Origin: Montifringilla adamsi
Taxonomy: Eukaryota > Chordata > Aves > Passeriformes > Passeridae
Assembly (NCBI GenBank): GCA_017590115.1
Contig: JAGGNK010007004.1
Location: forward strand, 9,856,418-9,920,417
Direction of reading: 5' to 3'
Length of the DNA stretch: 64,000 nucleotides
Part shown: positions 12,661 through 25,961 of the stretch, one piece after another
Position numbering within the stretch: the stretch's first letter is position 1
How the letters are laid out: each line of letters begins with the position of its first letter
Notes under the pieces: model-generated
The model's input: only the letters and a program-made list of their open reading frames with translations
Told to the model about the DNA's origin: nothing
The model's database searches: none
Position numbers and translations under genes: made by a program

Positions 12661-15600
12661 ATTTATGATCAGAAAATACCACCTGAACTTTTTTATTTTC
12701 TAGGAATATAATTACTGCAGTTCTTCACTAGAATGTTGGGCTTACACTTTATTTAAAAATAAAGGTTTTCTTTAATGGTGAATGTATACACATACAGAAG
12801 GAATGAGATTTCAGGGTTCTGCAGTAGACCATGCAGGCACACTTTAAAAAGCAAGTTTATTGGAAAATTCTGCAGCTGTCTCATTACATTAAAAATACTG
12901 ATCAATAACCCAGGAATGCAAAAATTATGTCCTAATATACCTTGGAAATATTTTTAAATATTTCTAGGCAAAGTTACTTGCCTGAGAGCAAATATTTGGA
13001 TCTGAGAGCTGTCACAGACAAAATACCACTGATGAGTTAAACCTGACTTGTTTTTTTGGTGGGTTTTTTTTTGTTTGTTTGTTGTTTTTTTTTTTGTTGT
13101 TGTTGTTTTTTGGTTTTTTGGGGTTTTTTTGGTTTTTTTTTTTTCCCAGATAGGTATATTGCTTCATTGAAAAGGAATGTGATGTGCCAGAGGAATTACT
13201 GAGCTCATTCACACAAATATTTGTGGTAACATGACACCAGTAGTACTCTGTGAGTGGGCACCAGTAATACTGGGGCAACAGTAGATTACCCATTGAAAAA
13301 GCCCTATTAGAGTCTGGAAGGTGGGCAAAGATTCTGAGCTGCAAAGTGAGCATCTCAGCCTTTAATGCTGTACATAAAATTACTGCTTATATTACTTATC
13401 TGAGGAGCTGCTGAAGGATTGTTTAATTCAATGAAAGAAAATATTCTTTCAGCATTTTAGACGTTGCAATGTAACATAAAGAAGTGCTGGCATTTTCTGA
13501 CATTAGCCATAGGGTATAGGCTGGGATATAAAGGACCCAGCCACTGGATTTAGTAGCTAAATTATATCCCCTTACTCTCCAGATATTTTTTTAATCTTGG
13601 AAAATTATATAAGAAAAGCAAATGTTTCAATCCAAACTAACAACTACCATAGATGAATGCAAGCAATTAATAAAGAATTAGTCAATAGCCATAGAAGAAA
13701 GGACAGCGTAACCTCTCAGAATTCCCCACAACCATAGGCAGATTGTAGTGCTGACTTTGACATCTCTGTTAGCAGTAGTCACCTGTGTTCCCCATGGTTT
13801 ACCACCACAGTGTCACCATGCACTCTGAAGCTCATGAGGCTGCCCAACCAACTCTTTATGTGGGAGCACTTCTGGAGGTTTTTGTGAGCCAGTTTCTGTG
13901 GCTTTCCATTTCTGAGGGCTGCATTGGCTTTATATTTGTTCTCAAGAAACAGAAAGCCAGTGACTCCTGAAATTCTCTTCTGAGAGCATTTACCATCATG
14001 AGTGCTTGTAAGAAAGGGCATTGTTAAGATCATCAACTTATTCCCTCAGAAGAAGTCCCACGGATTTGCCTGAAAAATGCTCTGAGACATTAATGGCAAC
14101 TATTGTACATTCTTGGAGCTCGTTTTCTGCCCTATCCATCATCCTTGATGTATAGCACTTCTGGCTAACCACAGTTAACCACCTTCAGTTCAAGAAACCC
14201 ATTACATTCTGGCACTGAAACCTCTGTTCTTCTGCCCTGAAGTCTCTAACATCATCTCTGTGCAGCAAGATGTATGGTGTTTTGCAATAGTGTTCAATAT
14301 GAATAAATTTGTTAAATGCTCCAGAATATATTCTCATAACCAAACTATTTCTGCTAACCCATGCAAATATTCAGAAAAGGTTGGCTGAAAAAACTAGAAA
14401 TTTATGGACTGCTGAACACAATTGATTATTAATTCATCTGGAATTCTATATGCGGGGGATGGGGGAATATACTACAAATTCATAAATGGTTATTTTCTGA
14501 GATGTAACATACAGAATTTAAAGTTAAACAATACCTTTCTCATTAAAAAACAATGTAATTCAAAACGACAAATTTAATTCAGACAAAAGCAAGCAAGATC
14601 TTCCTATTATTTCAACTTTTTGTTTATTAGCATTCTGTTTCTTAGAAACCTGTTAATACTTAAACTCTGATAATGTACTCAGGTCCTTGGAGCAAAGAAA
14701 TCTACACATTATGAGACCTAAGGAGCAGAAAAGATTATTTAAAATTCCATTAGCACTTCTCCAACAGTCAGCACAGGGACATTTTGACACTATCTAGTGA
14801 CACCCTCCTGATCTCAGCATGTTCCATTTCTCTTCCAACACCTTTGCAAAAATCTATGCTTAGGCAAGGATCTCCCTGAAAAGAGCCCTCATAGACCACT
14901 CCATGTTTCCTCTCATAATCATGCATATTCTATTCATGCCCTTTTCAAATTGAAGGATTTTATTTTATCAATTTCATGATAAATGGACACTTTCTGAGGC
15001 TAAAAGGGTGGTCTGTGAAGTAGTTTCTATCACATAGATTCCCGTGGTAATATGGTCTGTTTTTACCTCAAGTGATTTATAAACTTGTACATGAAATCAC
15101 TCATAAGTCAAGCCAATATCCAGCAATTGCATTTTGCAGTCTGAGTACAATTCTATCACAGTCACATCTGTGTGTCAAAAGGATATGCCCCAAATCATCG
15201 TGTTCTAGAAGTGCAGTCTCTAATCCACATAAATTTGTCTCATTTTGAACTCTTAAGCAGAAAAAAATTAGTTTGAGGTCCTCTGTGGCTGTCCCCTGAG
15301 TCTTCCCCCTTGTAATCACAGGAGCATTCACGATCATCCCCTAGCAAAATGCTCAGGGGAATATTTATAATAAATCAGGGAATAGGTTTGCTTAGAAATA
15401 GTAATGAGGCTGTGAATCTCTGGGTGGCCTCTCTCTTTTGAAGTTGCTCCACTTGCCCAGTTACCTTACTGATGTTCAGTCAAATTCCTTTGTCACGACA
15501 CACGAATCGTGGTAGGTTTCCTAAATAACCAGTCTTACTCATCCCAATTGGATACTAATTCTCACTCAATTTAAGGTTTCTTTTTTTGCTTGGCATGCAT

Positions 15601-16619
15601 TGCATAGATTTTTATAACATATAATAACTTCTGTCCCAAATAAGCACATCATCAATCATTATTTCCAGTCAAAGAGATTTTGGTACATCTTATGTGTCAG
15701 TGGAATCCTGCAATGAAAGCACTTCAACTTATCTGCCTGAGGAGAAGATTCTATCTCAACATGCCAAAACCATGGGCTGGAGGGAAAAAAAAAGTTAAAA
15801 AATAAAGTAATTTAAATTAATAATGTAGGCTTGGCCTTTCCAGCTTTTCTAACAGGCTAAGAGATTGCCTGATAGTTTTGCCTCCCTTCTAAACATATAC
15901 AGTGGCCATACCATCACTCAAGGTTACTGACTTCTGACTTCATTTAGCACATTCTAAGTCTGCTAAGCCCTTGAATTTTCTTCCACAAGGCTCTGAAAGG
16001 ATTATTTGTACTGTATGTATATTTTGGCAGAATACTAGGATCTAAATTTTTGTGTTACATCCTTGGTACATTTCTCACCATTAAAAGACAATTATAACTT
16101 CTACACTTATAAGACTATCTATGCCACATCCAGTAGACCTGCTAAATAACTTATGGTTTTCAGAATGGTATTCAACTGTTTTAAAAGCTGAGTGCTGGTC
16201 AGCTAGCTTTACTATGTTAGTGTGATTTTTGTCACTCAGATGCCTATTATCTTTGCTGCATAAAAATAATTTTACTGTTTACTGTTAGATTTTTCAATTA
16301 CAGCTTTTAAATTGACTATACAAACACTGCTGGTGTCACAAAATTATTTTGAAGAAAGCAGATATACCACAACAGAGAATAATCACATCCCACACCTGCT
16401 CCACACCCAGGCTCCCACCACTCTTAGAAAGAGAATGCGCAGAAATAGATTGCAACTCTCCCTCTCAAGGACCTCCTCATCCTGGTTCTTGAAAACTGCA
16501 TCTGGGAAAGCAATTTTCTCTTGTTCTCTGCTTGCCACAAGAAAGCATATAAACCAGCTCAGCAGCTCCTGCTGCCTCACAGGAGGGTTCTTTAGCAGGA
16601 CAGTTGAGTAGTGGAGACC
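12661..16619. other. Unannotated non-coding DNA
   Basis: No gene recognised. A 96-base T/G-only tract at 13049-13144 is the only conspicuous structure. A minus-strand frame at 13012-13353 is produced mainly by that tract. The remaining sequence is AT-rich and featureless to me. Confidence 0.55.
13049..13144 (+). repeat. T/G-rich low-complexity tract
   Basis: About 96 bases contain only T and G, with (TTTG), (TTG) and long T runs. This is the complement of the A/C-rich tracts seen elsewhere in the window. It is probably a degenerated poly-A tail on the minus strand or replication-slippage sequence. Confidence 0.9.
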
Positions 16620-16740
16620 TAGGAAGACTGGTCTAAATAAAGCTCCAAGCAACCTGGTCTGATCTCAGAGCTGGCTCTGCTCAAGAAGAAGAAAAAGATG
16701 TCTCCCTCATCCTGAGTTAGTCCACTATTCTACACTTCAA
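16620..16740 (+). repeat. CR1 LINE 3'-end fragment, plus orientation
   Basis: The block CTGGTCTGATCTCAGAGCTG and the following GGCTCTGCTC match the CR1 3' UTR segment that normally precedes 'aggttggactagatgacct'. The downstream ATGTCTCCCTCATCC and the TATTCTAC near 16731 fit a decayed version of the consensus end. An AATAAA at about 16636 falls at the left edge and is not part of any gene I recognise. Confidence 0.5.
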
Positions 16741-19123
16741 AATGTGATAAAATTGTATCTCCTCCGTTACTGACTTTAGAGAAAAACAGCAATCATGACA
16801 ATTCTCCTAAAAACACTCCTAGAAGCCCCATCTTCCTTGAGGTAGCCAGCCTTAATTCTCCTCCAGCCTCAAAATTGCAATCAGCTGTGGATATCAGCAA
16901 TCTGGTTTATGTTAAGGACATGGGACTAAGATGTTATTCAAAGGTGTATCCCCTTTAAACAAGAACCATGGCCCTCTTCCTCTGACTACTGACCCATTAT
17001 TATCATCATTCAGACTGCAAATGAGATGGCTATTACTTCCTTTAAATTTTTTTTGCATCTTGGTTTTAGAGTAGAAGCATGCCAGAAAGCAAGGTCTGAA
17101 ACAGAACACAAGATTACAGAAAAGTGGTCTGAAAGTCCCTAAAGTATACTTGACAACATATATGTATTCCTTTTGGTTTATATCAAGGCTATAAACTCAC
17201 ATATCATGGATACCAATGCAAATTCTGACTCTGCTGATCCCAATTGGAAGTCAATGAGAAAGTCAGGTTTCCCTTGCCCAGGGAACCTTAGCCTGATAAT
17301 ATGAACATGCCTTAAAACTTTTTCAGATATGATAAAATTAAACCTGCATTCCATATTTGCAAGATTAATCCCTAAGATCTAAACCATGCATTTATTTCTG
17401 GCCAGACAAAGTAATAAACTGGAACAGAATCTAAACTAAGATTTAGAGCTAATAACTCCCTCCTGCAAATTCATAAATATCTGTCCATATTTGAGCAGTT
17501 ACACTGAACCTATTATATATGCCATAACTTTAACTTGTCTACCCCTTTTGGGGAATCTGACTCTAAATAATCTGACTCATTTAGGTTCATGGCTGTCCTA
17601 AACAAAATGGACCCAGCTGCACACCGAAGTGTTGCAGAACAGAGGTCTTACACATTGGAATAGAGACACTTATATGAGAAAAACCACTCACAGATATTGC
17701 AGCATGAAATCAAGATTGTATTTTTCTTATGTACAGTTCAATGTCTGAAATTATAAGCTTTCAACATGATAAATCCTATAATTACAGATCCATATTTTTT
17801 TCATTTAAATATGTTTTTGTATTGCATTTCTGCTTACAGAAAGGCATAATTTCCCATGTATATTCACTATGTCTCTGCCATCTAAGTATGTTAGCATGGG
17901 GTTTTCTGTTTTGTACATGGAATTTAAATACCACAATGACGGGCAGATCAGTCAAAAGGGGAACTAAGATAGAAGTGTAACAAAATATTGTCCCACAAAA
18001 ATCTCTTCAGCAAAGAACAACTTCCAGACCTTAGCTTCCCCAAAAAAAGTCAAGAATAATTCTCTCAAACACAGAAGATTGAAGTTAAAAAAGATAAGTC
18101 TAAACAGTGATTTCTTACATAAGACTCAAGTCTAGTGTACCTTATCAGGGTCAGTATTTCTATGTTCTGGAAGTGTGAAATATTTCCTGAGCATTATTTT
18201 TTTATCGGTCTTTTGCTATAACCTATATATTTAAATTCTGTTAATTCAGCTCTATCCTCCCTTCTAATTCTTATTTTCATAATCTTAAAACCTTGGTCTG
18301 GCTCAGCTTATAATTTTAAACTACTGTTGGAGCCTCATTTTGAGCCACTCTCTTAATTCTTAGATGAATTTTATAACCCCTAACATCATTATATGCACTG
18401 GTGAAAGCAGTGATTTACTGTGACCACTCTGCAAAGCAATAGTCTGTGATTCTTGAAATAATCATACCTTGATTGCCTGTATCTTCTTTTTCTGAGGTTT
18501 CTTCCAGAAATAATTTCCCTCCACTCCATGAAAGCTCCTCTGCTGAGTAATTACATATTTATTTGGCCTTTACCTGGCTGCCTCAGATAGGAGAAATAAG
18601 AGCTGGCCTTGCAAACTCTAACCTGTTGTATCAAAGCACCAGTTCCACCGATTCCATTTTCATTCTTCTAATTTTAGAGTAAATCAGAAATTCCACAAAG
18701 ATAAGGTGGTACAAACTCTGCTGTAAGACAGGTCTTACAGAAAGGATTTCTTCAGTGTGAATGGAAATTATAGTTCCTCACTATTGATTTAGGGTATACT
18801 ATTTAGAAGAGCCCATATCCTCCATTCTGACCCCATCATCCAAACCCACCTTTCAGAAGACTTCAATATTTGGAAGAGTACTTGTTGAATATCTAAATCT
18901 AGTTTCTGAAAACCAAAAGTCATCAAGAGTTCCACACTTCCAGGAAAAGTTTTCATGTACAAAAATAAATGCATTGTACCACCTTAGCAGTTATTATTTT
19001 CAAATAGATGTGCTTGCCTTTTTATGGATGCTTCTTCATATCTTTACACAATTAAAAAAGGCTATGGTTTCTTGTTTTGGATATCCAGTTACTTCAGAGC
19101 AGGACCAGTGTCTTTCCCTTAGA

Positions 19124-19138
19124 CAAGCAGGGGGCAAG
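19124..19138 (+). promoter_or_regulatory. Weak CTCF-like motif
   Basis: CAAGCAGGGGGCAAG matches 13 of 15 positions of the CTCF core consensus, including the central AGGGGGC. It has the same orientation as the better match at 4215. The match is seen; binding is a guess. Confidence 0.2.
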
Positions 19139-19320
19139 GACAAGTGGGTGCAGAGAGCAGAGAAGACCAGCTGGTGCTGAAGTAGTCCTAGGAAGGTAGA
19201 AGGTTGTTAAGGCCTTAATGGGACACAATATAAATTTACAATGGCACTGGCAGCAGGGGGAGGAGAGGTAACCACTCTCCCTTTTCCAGACCCTAGTGAG
19301 AGAGATTCAAGAGGGATTTT

Positions 19321-19346
19321 TTGGTCCTGTTGCTGCCCAGGACCAA
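19321..19346. repeat. Perfect 9-bp inverted repeat
   Basis: TTGGTCCTG and CAGGACCAA flank an 8-base spacer, TTGCTGCC. Short hairpins of this size are expected by chance occasionally in 64 kb. Confidence 0.8.
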
Positions 19347-20227
19347 GACCACAGCCATGACAACCTGGCTGTCTATTTGTCTGCAAGCATGGTGGGTATG
19401 TGCACAGTCCAGCTCCCACTTATCTCCAGGGCTTGGTGACATTTAGTCAGTTTTCAGAGTTCCTCTTGAATTCACAGCTATGGATCTTAATTTTTTCCAG
19501 TAGGCTGTCCATCATTAAGAGCTCACTGGACATAACAGGCTACCAGTGTCACCCTCTTTCCACTGTGTAGTTCCATAATCAGATAAAGTTATATCTCAGT
19601 TTTATTTCCTGTACTCATTACAATCTTTTTTTTTTTTGTCATATGCTAGACACGTTACATTATTTCTGACTTCTATTTTTGTCTCTTACACATTAGCTAA
19701 GACAGCTGCATAAGGCAGCACGAGTATTTTGTCACAGTAATATGGTGTTCCACTCTCAAAATCACTCCTTTGGAAAGCCCTGGGATTCTGGCAGACACCA
19801 TAAATTACTGTTTGGTCACATCCACACCTCTAAAACAGCATTCACAAGCACTCTTCGTTTTGCTACTCAATAGTGCTTTTTTTTTTGCTTTTTTTTTTTT
19901 TCTGATCTATTTGCACCTCACAATTCTAAAACCTCCCACTCTGCCCTATATCAAAAGTTTGACTCAGCCCAGAGGTACCAGGATTCTTTAATCAAAGAAC
20001 TGTCTCTGGTCCATCAGGCAGGTTGGCCAGCAAGGCTCATTCCACACTCTCTGAGGAAGAGAAGTACATCTGTAATCTCTGAGGGCAGCACACAAAACTT
20101 CAACAGGCTCCAAATGAAGGCATTTCTGGACCCATTCCTTCATAATTTTTGACAAGAATCACACTCTCTTCAAACAGTACAGGACTTGGGTCAGCGATGC
20201 TCTAAGTCTGGTCTTCTACTGTCATCA

Positions 20228-20583
20228 TGATATTTTCTGAAAAATTCTCTTTGCCGGATTCTTCTCCTGGGAAGATGAGAAGACTCAGAGTGTGTTTTGC
20301 TGCTTTGGAATGTGGTTGGAGATTGTTTGTCCAGCACATGAATTGTTTTTACTTGGTGACCAATCGCCGTCCAGCTGTGTCAGACTCTCTGAGGAGAGTC
20401 ACAAGTCTTCATTATCATTCTTGTTAAGCCTTTTAATGTATCCTTTCTCTATAGTTTAGTATAGTTTTAGTGTAGCATTCTATAATATAATATAACATAA
20501 TATAATATAATATATCAGCCTTCTGAGAACATGGAGTCAGATTCATCTCTTCCCTTGTCCTGGAGACCCTCACAAAGACCGCA
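20228..20583 (+). mobile_element. Solo LTR of an endogenous retrovirus (ERVK-like, passerine type)
   Basis: The segment begins TGATATTTTCTG and ends near GACCGCA. It contains in order several blocks I recognise from a common songbird LTR family: GCTGCTTTGGAATGTGGTTG (20299-20318), GACCAATC, CCAGCTGTGTC, AGAGTCACAAG, an AT-rich TATAA repeat at 20481-20513, and GAGAACATGGAGTCAGATTC (20525-20544). No internal gag, pol or env sequence follows, so it is a solitary LTR left by recombination between the two LTRs of a provirus. I could not confirm a target-site duplication with these ends, so either the exact ends are off or the duplication has decayed. The class assignment is from memory. Confidence 0.75.
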
Positions 20584-21104
20584 TTCTACCAGACTGTGAA
20601 TAAATACTGCTGGTGTCACCTAGTCCTACAAGGGTGACACTAAAATTAGGGTTTCCATGCTTATCCCTGTTCATGGCAGGAAAGCTTGCCCCTGTACCTC
20701 TTTATTCTGCCTTCTTTCTTCCCTGTGTCTTGACCACACCTTGTTGGCTGAGTCTTACAGCCAAAATGAACTGTTTCTCCATGATTATGTAATAAGTACC
20801 CCAGCATGGAGTACCCGAGATCCCCATGTTACCTTTGAGACCTTGGAGCCTTGCTATCTGACAACCCCCTGCCATGTGTCTGGGTCTCAATCAGCCTTTC
20901 CAGAGAGGCAGCAAAGACATTTGAAACATCAAAGTTTACCAGCATGAGGAGAAAAGAGCCCAGGATGAAAAAGGGAAAAATGGCACCATGCACTTAATAT
21001 AGGAAGACTATTTGTCCTCATGTGTCTGAGAATTCTCTGGAACTAGTAAGGAGTTTAAAAATCAGGTTTGCTGGTCCTCAGATAATGGTTCTTGAAAGTA
21101 CCCT

Positions 21105-21107
<3 letters not shown>

Positions 21108-21145
<38 letters not shown>
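21108..21145 (+). repeat. Poly-A tract, 38 bases
   Basis: An uninterrupted run of 38 A, followed by CCCACAG. No retrotransposon body is recognised upstream. It is one of the two longest homopolymers in the window. Confidence 0.9.
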
Positions 21146-21147
<2 letters not shown>

Positions 21148-23821
21148 CACAGAAAATAAAAAGAAGCCTCGTGAACTCTAACCCTTACTTTGGCTCCAAC
21201 ATGCAAAGTAATTAAAAACCAAACAATAATTATATCCAAAGTGGTCTTTCTGTCCTTTGAGCAGGCCTCTTTTGTCTGCTCAGCAGGTACTTCTACCCTC
21301 ACCCTTTGTAGCTCTCAGAGATTCTGGACAGTGCCAGAGACAGCCTTGAAGGTGGCTTACAAAGGTCTGGGGACTGTAAAGAATTATCTATAGATAGCCC
21401 AAGAGTAAGGAAATGGGACATCTGCCAGCAATTTTTGTTCTGACTCTTCCAGAAACCTGGCAGAAATCCCATTACATCAATTTCAGCTCTGATCAATGTC
21501 ATCTCACACAACTTTATATACTCACCTTCTTCAAGTATTCATTTAATATTTTATCAACCACCCTTTATGTTTCTCCCATGGCCAAACAGGATTTTGGCTC
21601 TTGAGTCAACAAATCTCATTCCTCTCTTTCACTTTTCCCCCTCTCTATGATTAATTTATCCTTGCTTGCAAAGTGATGCTGTTCCCTGTGCCACACGCTT
21701 CTCTAAATTTCTGTGATCTTTGCTTTTCCACGATTCTCTGACCTCCAAATCTCTTATTGCTGCATAGTCCTGTTACCAACACCTCCCTAACTTCCCATTA
21801 TTTGCACACAAACATACTTATCTTCATCACCTCCTGCAATGCTTCACCACTTTGCCCCAAAAAGGACTGGTGGTCCATAAAGAGTTGGAAATTTTTGTGT
21901 TATTGACCATAACACAGAATCTTAGCCTTCATCAAAGTACTGTCATTTATGAAAGCATTGCAAGAGCTCTCAAAAGACCATTAATGTCCATTTTTCCCCA
22001 AACGACAAGATTTTTATTTAGAAGTGTTTTATCTAGAGACTTCTTCCAGAGATGAATCATAACAGATCAATAGAAACATACTCCAGGAATAGAATAACTG
22101 AACTCCTTTGCATTTCAAAAGAATACAGAAAGCCATCTTTTCCTTCCAGCTGAAAAACAATATGAAATAATTTTTTAATCCCACAAAAATTAATGCCATA
22201 ATATTTTTCATTTCATCTTCATTATGAGCTTGATGACATGTAAAAAAAAGTTTTTGTTGTCCAAATTTCAAAGCAGGGCTTTATAATGAGGGACTTGATC
22301 AACCTATGAGACAGACTTTGAAACCACAGAATTAAAGTGAAGAAAATGGATGAAACACAGTACATTAATACAACAGCAGTCAATCAAATTGATGAATCAT
22401 GGGCTATAAATTCTTCTTTTTTTTTTTTTTCTTAAAAAATGCAGATTTCCTGGGGTTTGACCTTATTACACTTTTTTTTTTCAGATATCCGGCAACATAA
22501 ACATGAATTTAAGTGACTTGTGACTTGTGAAATGGTAAATTTTTCTGGACTGTAGCCTTAGATTTTATTTGCTTGTGAGTTCCTCATCCATGTTCTTCCA
22601 AGAAAAAAGAAAAAACCAAAGAAATCAGTTAAACCAAGCAGCTTCAGGTGCAAAAGCTGTAAAAGAAAAGCAGGAATTGCACGGTAGCAGTAGTGGAATG
22701 CACTTATAAAGGATCAAGGTGTTGTGTCACTCACACTGACTACAGTTGCCTTGGGTAATAAAGGATTAATTTTCCCTCTCATTGAATGGGCACATTTCAA
22801 AAAGTGCTCCTGGCCTTTCATTACCCTTGAACATTGAAGACTATGAGGTGGAAAACACCTCATCATTCCCTTGTCTTGGAACAAGAAGAATGGAGTGCAT
22901 GGGTAAGACTTTCTAGGGATCTGCTAGAGCAGCGAGTCAGGGTGCACAGAGCATCCAGAGGGACTATCTCAGGAGCAGAGCAGGGAAGGCAGTGTTGATG
23001 CTTCCTTTCTCTCTATGAAAGGAAAACATGACTTTGCCCTTTTATGGGAAAAATCTCTTACTGTGTACACAGATGCTGATCCAAAGCCACTGAAATCAAC
23101 ACAAATATTTACATGGTCTTCAGAGGACCCTGAATCAGACTTACAGCCATTTGCTCCAGCTGGCATGTGGAGGGGGAGGCAGAGTCAGGTTCCTTGCATT
23201 CCTCATGGTTCTTCTGTTGACCCTCACAGGTGAGGAGTTCCTGCACCACCAGCACCCAGGCTGGGGCCACTACCTCAGTAGTAAAAGTGGTCAGGGAACA
23301 ACAAGGGTGTCAGATAGAGAAAGGGGGGCAGGGATGATGGAAAGCTTGTTCTCCAGTTGTGCTGATTAAGGATTGTGCTTACTTCTCCCATCTGATCGCT
23401 ACAAAATTATTTATAACTGTCCTTGTGGGAAAATACAGAAGATAATAATGAATGCTATACAACAAAAAGCTGAATCACAATGTCCCAACCTCACATTTTC
23501 CAGCCCTTGAGCTCAGCCATCTAGGAAGTGCCAGAAATGAGAATGCATTTTTATAAAAGAAAGTGCTCATATCTTTTAGGCAGCCAATGTTTGCCTGCCA
23601 TTGGCTGCTGGAGTCATAGCTTTCATCTAAATTAAGAGTGGTCACAAATATTCTCATAAACTTAGTAGTCATCCAGCTGTGTGGTGTGTCGACAGCTGTG
23701 TGACACACAAGAGTCAGAATAGAACTGGCAGGTGAGCCAAGGAAGTTTTGGCTGTCTTTGGAAGGGAAGACTTCTGCAATGTTATTTAAGCCTTCTCTGA
23801 AATCAACTTCACTGCAGTGAC

Positions 23822-23843
23822 AAAAAAAAAAAAAAAAAAAAAA
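23822..23843 (+). repeat. Poly-A tract, 22 bases
   Basis: An uninterrupted run of 22 A with no recognised element attached. Confidence 0.9.
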
Positions 23844-25335
23844 GGTATTTCATAAGTCTTATGATCCAGGAGGAAAACATCCTGTGAGATGGACTTTGCA
23901 ACTCCAAATTCTAGGTCTGTTTGTTAGCTAAGAGTTAAATTCAATTGTGCAATCAGAAAATATAGCTTAAAACCTGATTCCCAAATTAAAGAGCCCCATT
24001 CTCCCGTTTGAAAGTTCTCACAGTCTTTCCTAGGTGACTGCCTGCATTTGTTACCACCTCAGCTTTAATGTTCTATTTTTTGTCACCTGGGTTTCCTCCC
24101 ATTTTGTTACATGATCACTTCTAAAACTGTTTCCAAACAGAGCTGTTAACCAATAACATGGTTTCCATTTATCATTTAAATAAGCAACATTTTGTTTAAC
24201 ATTAATAGATTGCCACATGTTTGTCCAGGGAGAAGGGACACAGAAGCTTTGGAAGTGAAGTTTGTTATTAAAAACCTTTCCCAGCTGATGATTACTAAAC
24301 TATTTATAATTAGTCCCGTAGGACAATTGTAAGGTACTGATGAAGCAAGATCATCCTGTAGATTAGATGTGCTTTATCCTTGCCCACAGATCACTTTCTT
24401 GTGAACCCCATAATGCTTTTTTAACTCTATCCTTCCTAAAAGATAATTTCAGATTGCAGCCTCAAATATCCAGGGTCATACAGTTGCAGCAAGATTAGCA
24501 TCAGTGGTGATGCATCCAGACACATCCAGGGCTATGCTGGACTGAGGAAAAGAAGAGGGATAGGAGGAATGTTTGAGATGAGTGTGATTAACTGTGGTAT
24601 CCAGAGGCATGAGGGAAAGACAGGACATGAAAGCCCAGCTGTATCTGTAAAGAAAATAAGTGTTCAGACCCTGATGGAGCAGAAAAACTTCCTGGAAAAT
24701 GGTACTTGGTGTCAGTTTATCATCACAATGTTTGGGATACAGATTTTTACCATTATTGCATTTATTTGATGTTTAGTTACAATTACAAGCCAAAATTAAT
24801 AGCCCTACTTCTAAGCAATGTAGAGTCAGATCAAACAAACCATTCCACAATCCAGGAAAAGGTTGCCTAGGGTGGTTCAGAAAGCTGGAAATCACAACAG
24901 AGAGATAGTGATATTAAATCAGAGCGTGTGAGTTAGTCTTTCAGGTCCCTGCCAAGTCTGTAACCCTGTGGAAACCTCAAAGCACAAGATGTAGGTGTTA
25001 CAAAATGTGCATATAGAATAAAAAGGCAATTGTAGGGCAAAAGGACAAAAAAAATATATCCTCTCTTCTGTCTTTCAGGAACACCATATTCTGAACATCA
25101 TAGATATCAGAATGCTGGTCGGAAAAAAAAAAAAGAAAAGTATTTGTTATGCTTCAGAAAGATGCAGTACAGAGATCTCAGTCCAAGAGCACAAGCCTGT
25201 CACCATGGAAAAGGGACTTAAGTTTTTTAACTCCACCTCATCCCACAGCCTATAAATTTTGGGACTGAAGTTCAAGGTGCCTATATATCTTTAGGTGTAT
25301 CTGGGAAAGAGGGCAGGAGGCAGAAGCACTGATGC

Positions 25336-25359
25336 AAAGTTATCAAAAGTTATCAAAAG
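25336..25359 (+). repeat. 10-bp tandem repeat, 2.4 copies
   Basis: AAAGTTATCA occurs twice in tandem and is followed by AAAG. It is a recent-looking slippage duplication because the copies are identical. Confidence 0.9.
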
Positions 25360-25961
25360 CTCTCCATGGAAGACTACTCAGTGCACTTTAGGGACTGGAG
25401 TTCAAAACTCTAGGTTATGCCAATGCTTCCTTTAACCTTTGCTGTGAAGAGCCTGTCCCTTCTACCTTCTCAGGTAAAATAGGACAAGATTTGCTATCTT
25501 ATTTCAAAGTGTTCTGATCAAGTATAACTGTTAACGAATACACAGAATTAAGTCAAGTTACTGACAGCAGTCTATTGTGAATAATAATATTTTCTCAAAT
25601 TTATTACCTAGTTGTTGGTTTCCCACATTATTAAATAATAGGATATAGGATTTTACCCTTGTTATACCTTTCTTGAAGTGTTCAGATTCAATCATTTAGG
25701 ATCTATGTTTCATTTTTGCAGGCAAGAGCAATCACTGCTTTGTCCTGATGTTCATTGGCTGGATTCACTTGGAAAGCCACCTTCTCAGGATTTCTTTTGC
25801 CCTCTGTTAGCAATACCTCCAACAGGAAATTTTGGGGTTGTCAAATGTGGAGGCAGAAAAATACAATTTGTCCTCCAAAGGACTCCAAAAGTGAAATGTA
25901 CAGGAGCACGTTATAAAACTTTGAGAATTATGTATAAAAATCAAACTAAAATGACACAGGG

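Larger units (their letters stand above)
16741..20227. other. Unannotated non-coding DNA
   Basis: No gene recognised. A second, weaker CTCF-like match lies at 19124-19138, and a 9-bp hairpin lies at 19321-19346. T runs occur near 19627 and 19880. Confidence 0.55.
20584..25961. other. Unannotated non-coding DNA with homopolymer tracts
   Basis: No gene recognised. It holds poly-A tracts at 21108-21145 and 23822-23843, a T14 run at 22417-22430, a short tandem repeat at 25336-25359 and a signal-peptide-like frame before a donor-like site at about 23160-23230 (see findings). The frame at 25678-26046 runs into a CR1 fragment and is not a gene. Confidence 0.5.

Noticed and set aside
17230..17285. 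GGAAGTCAATGAGAAAGTCAGG, reminiscent of the old amniote repeat motif
   Set aside because: Only one short block matches, without the neighbouring blocks that would be expected.
24855..25000. Possible very decayed CR1 (AGGAAAAGGTTGCCTAGGGT and following bases)
   Set aside because: The remaining blocks are too diverged to place in consensus order.
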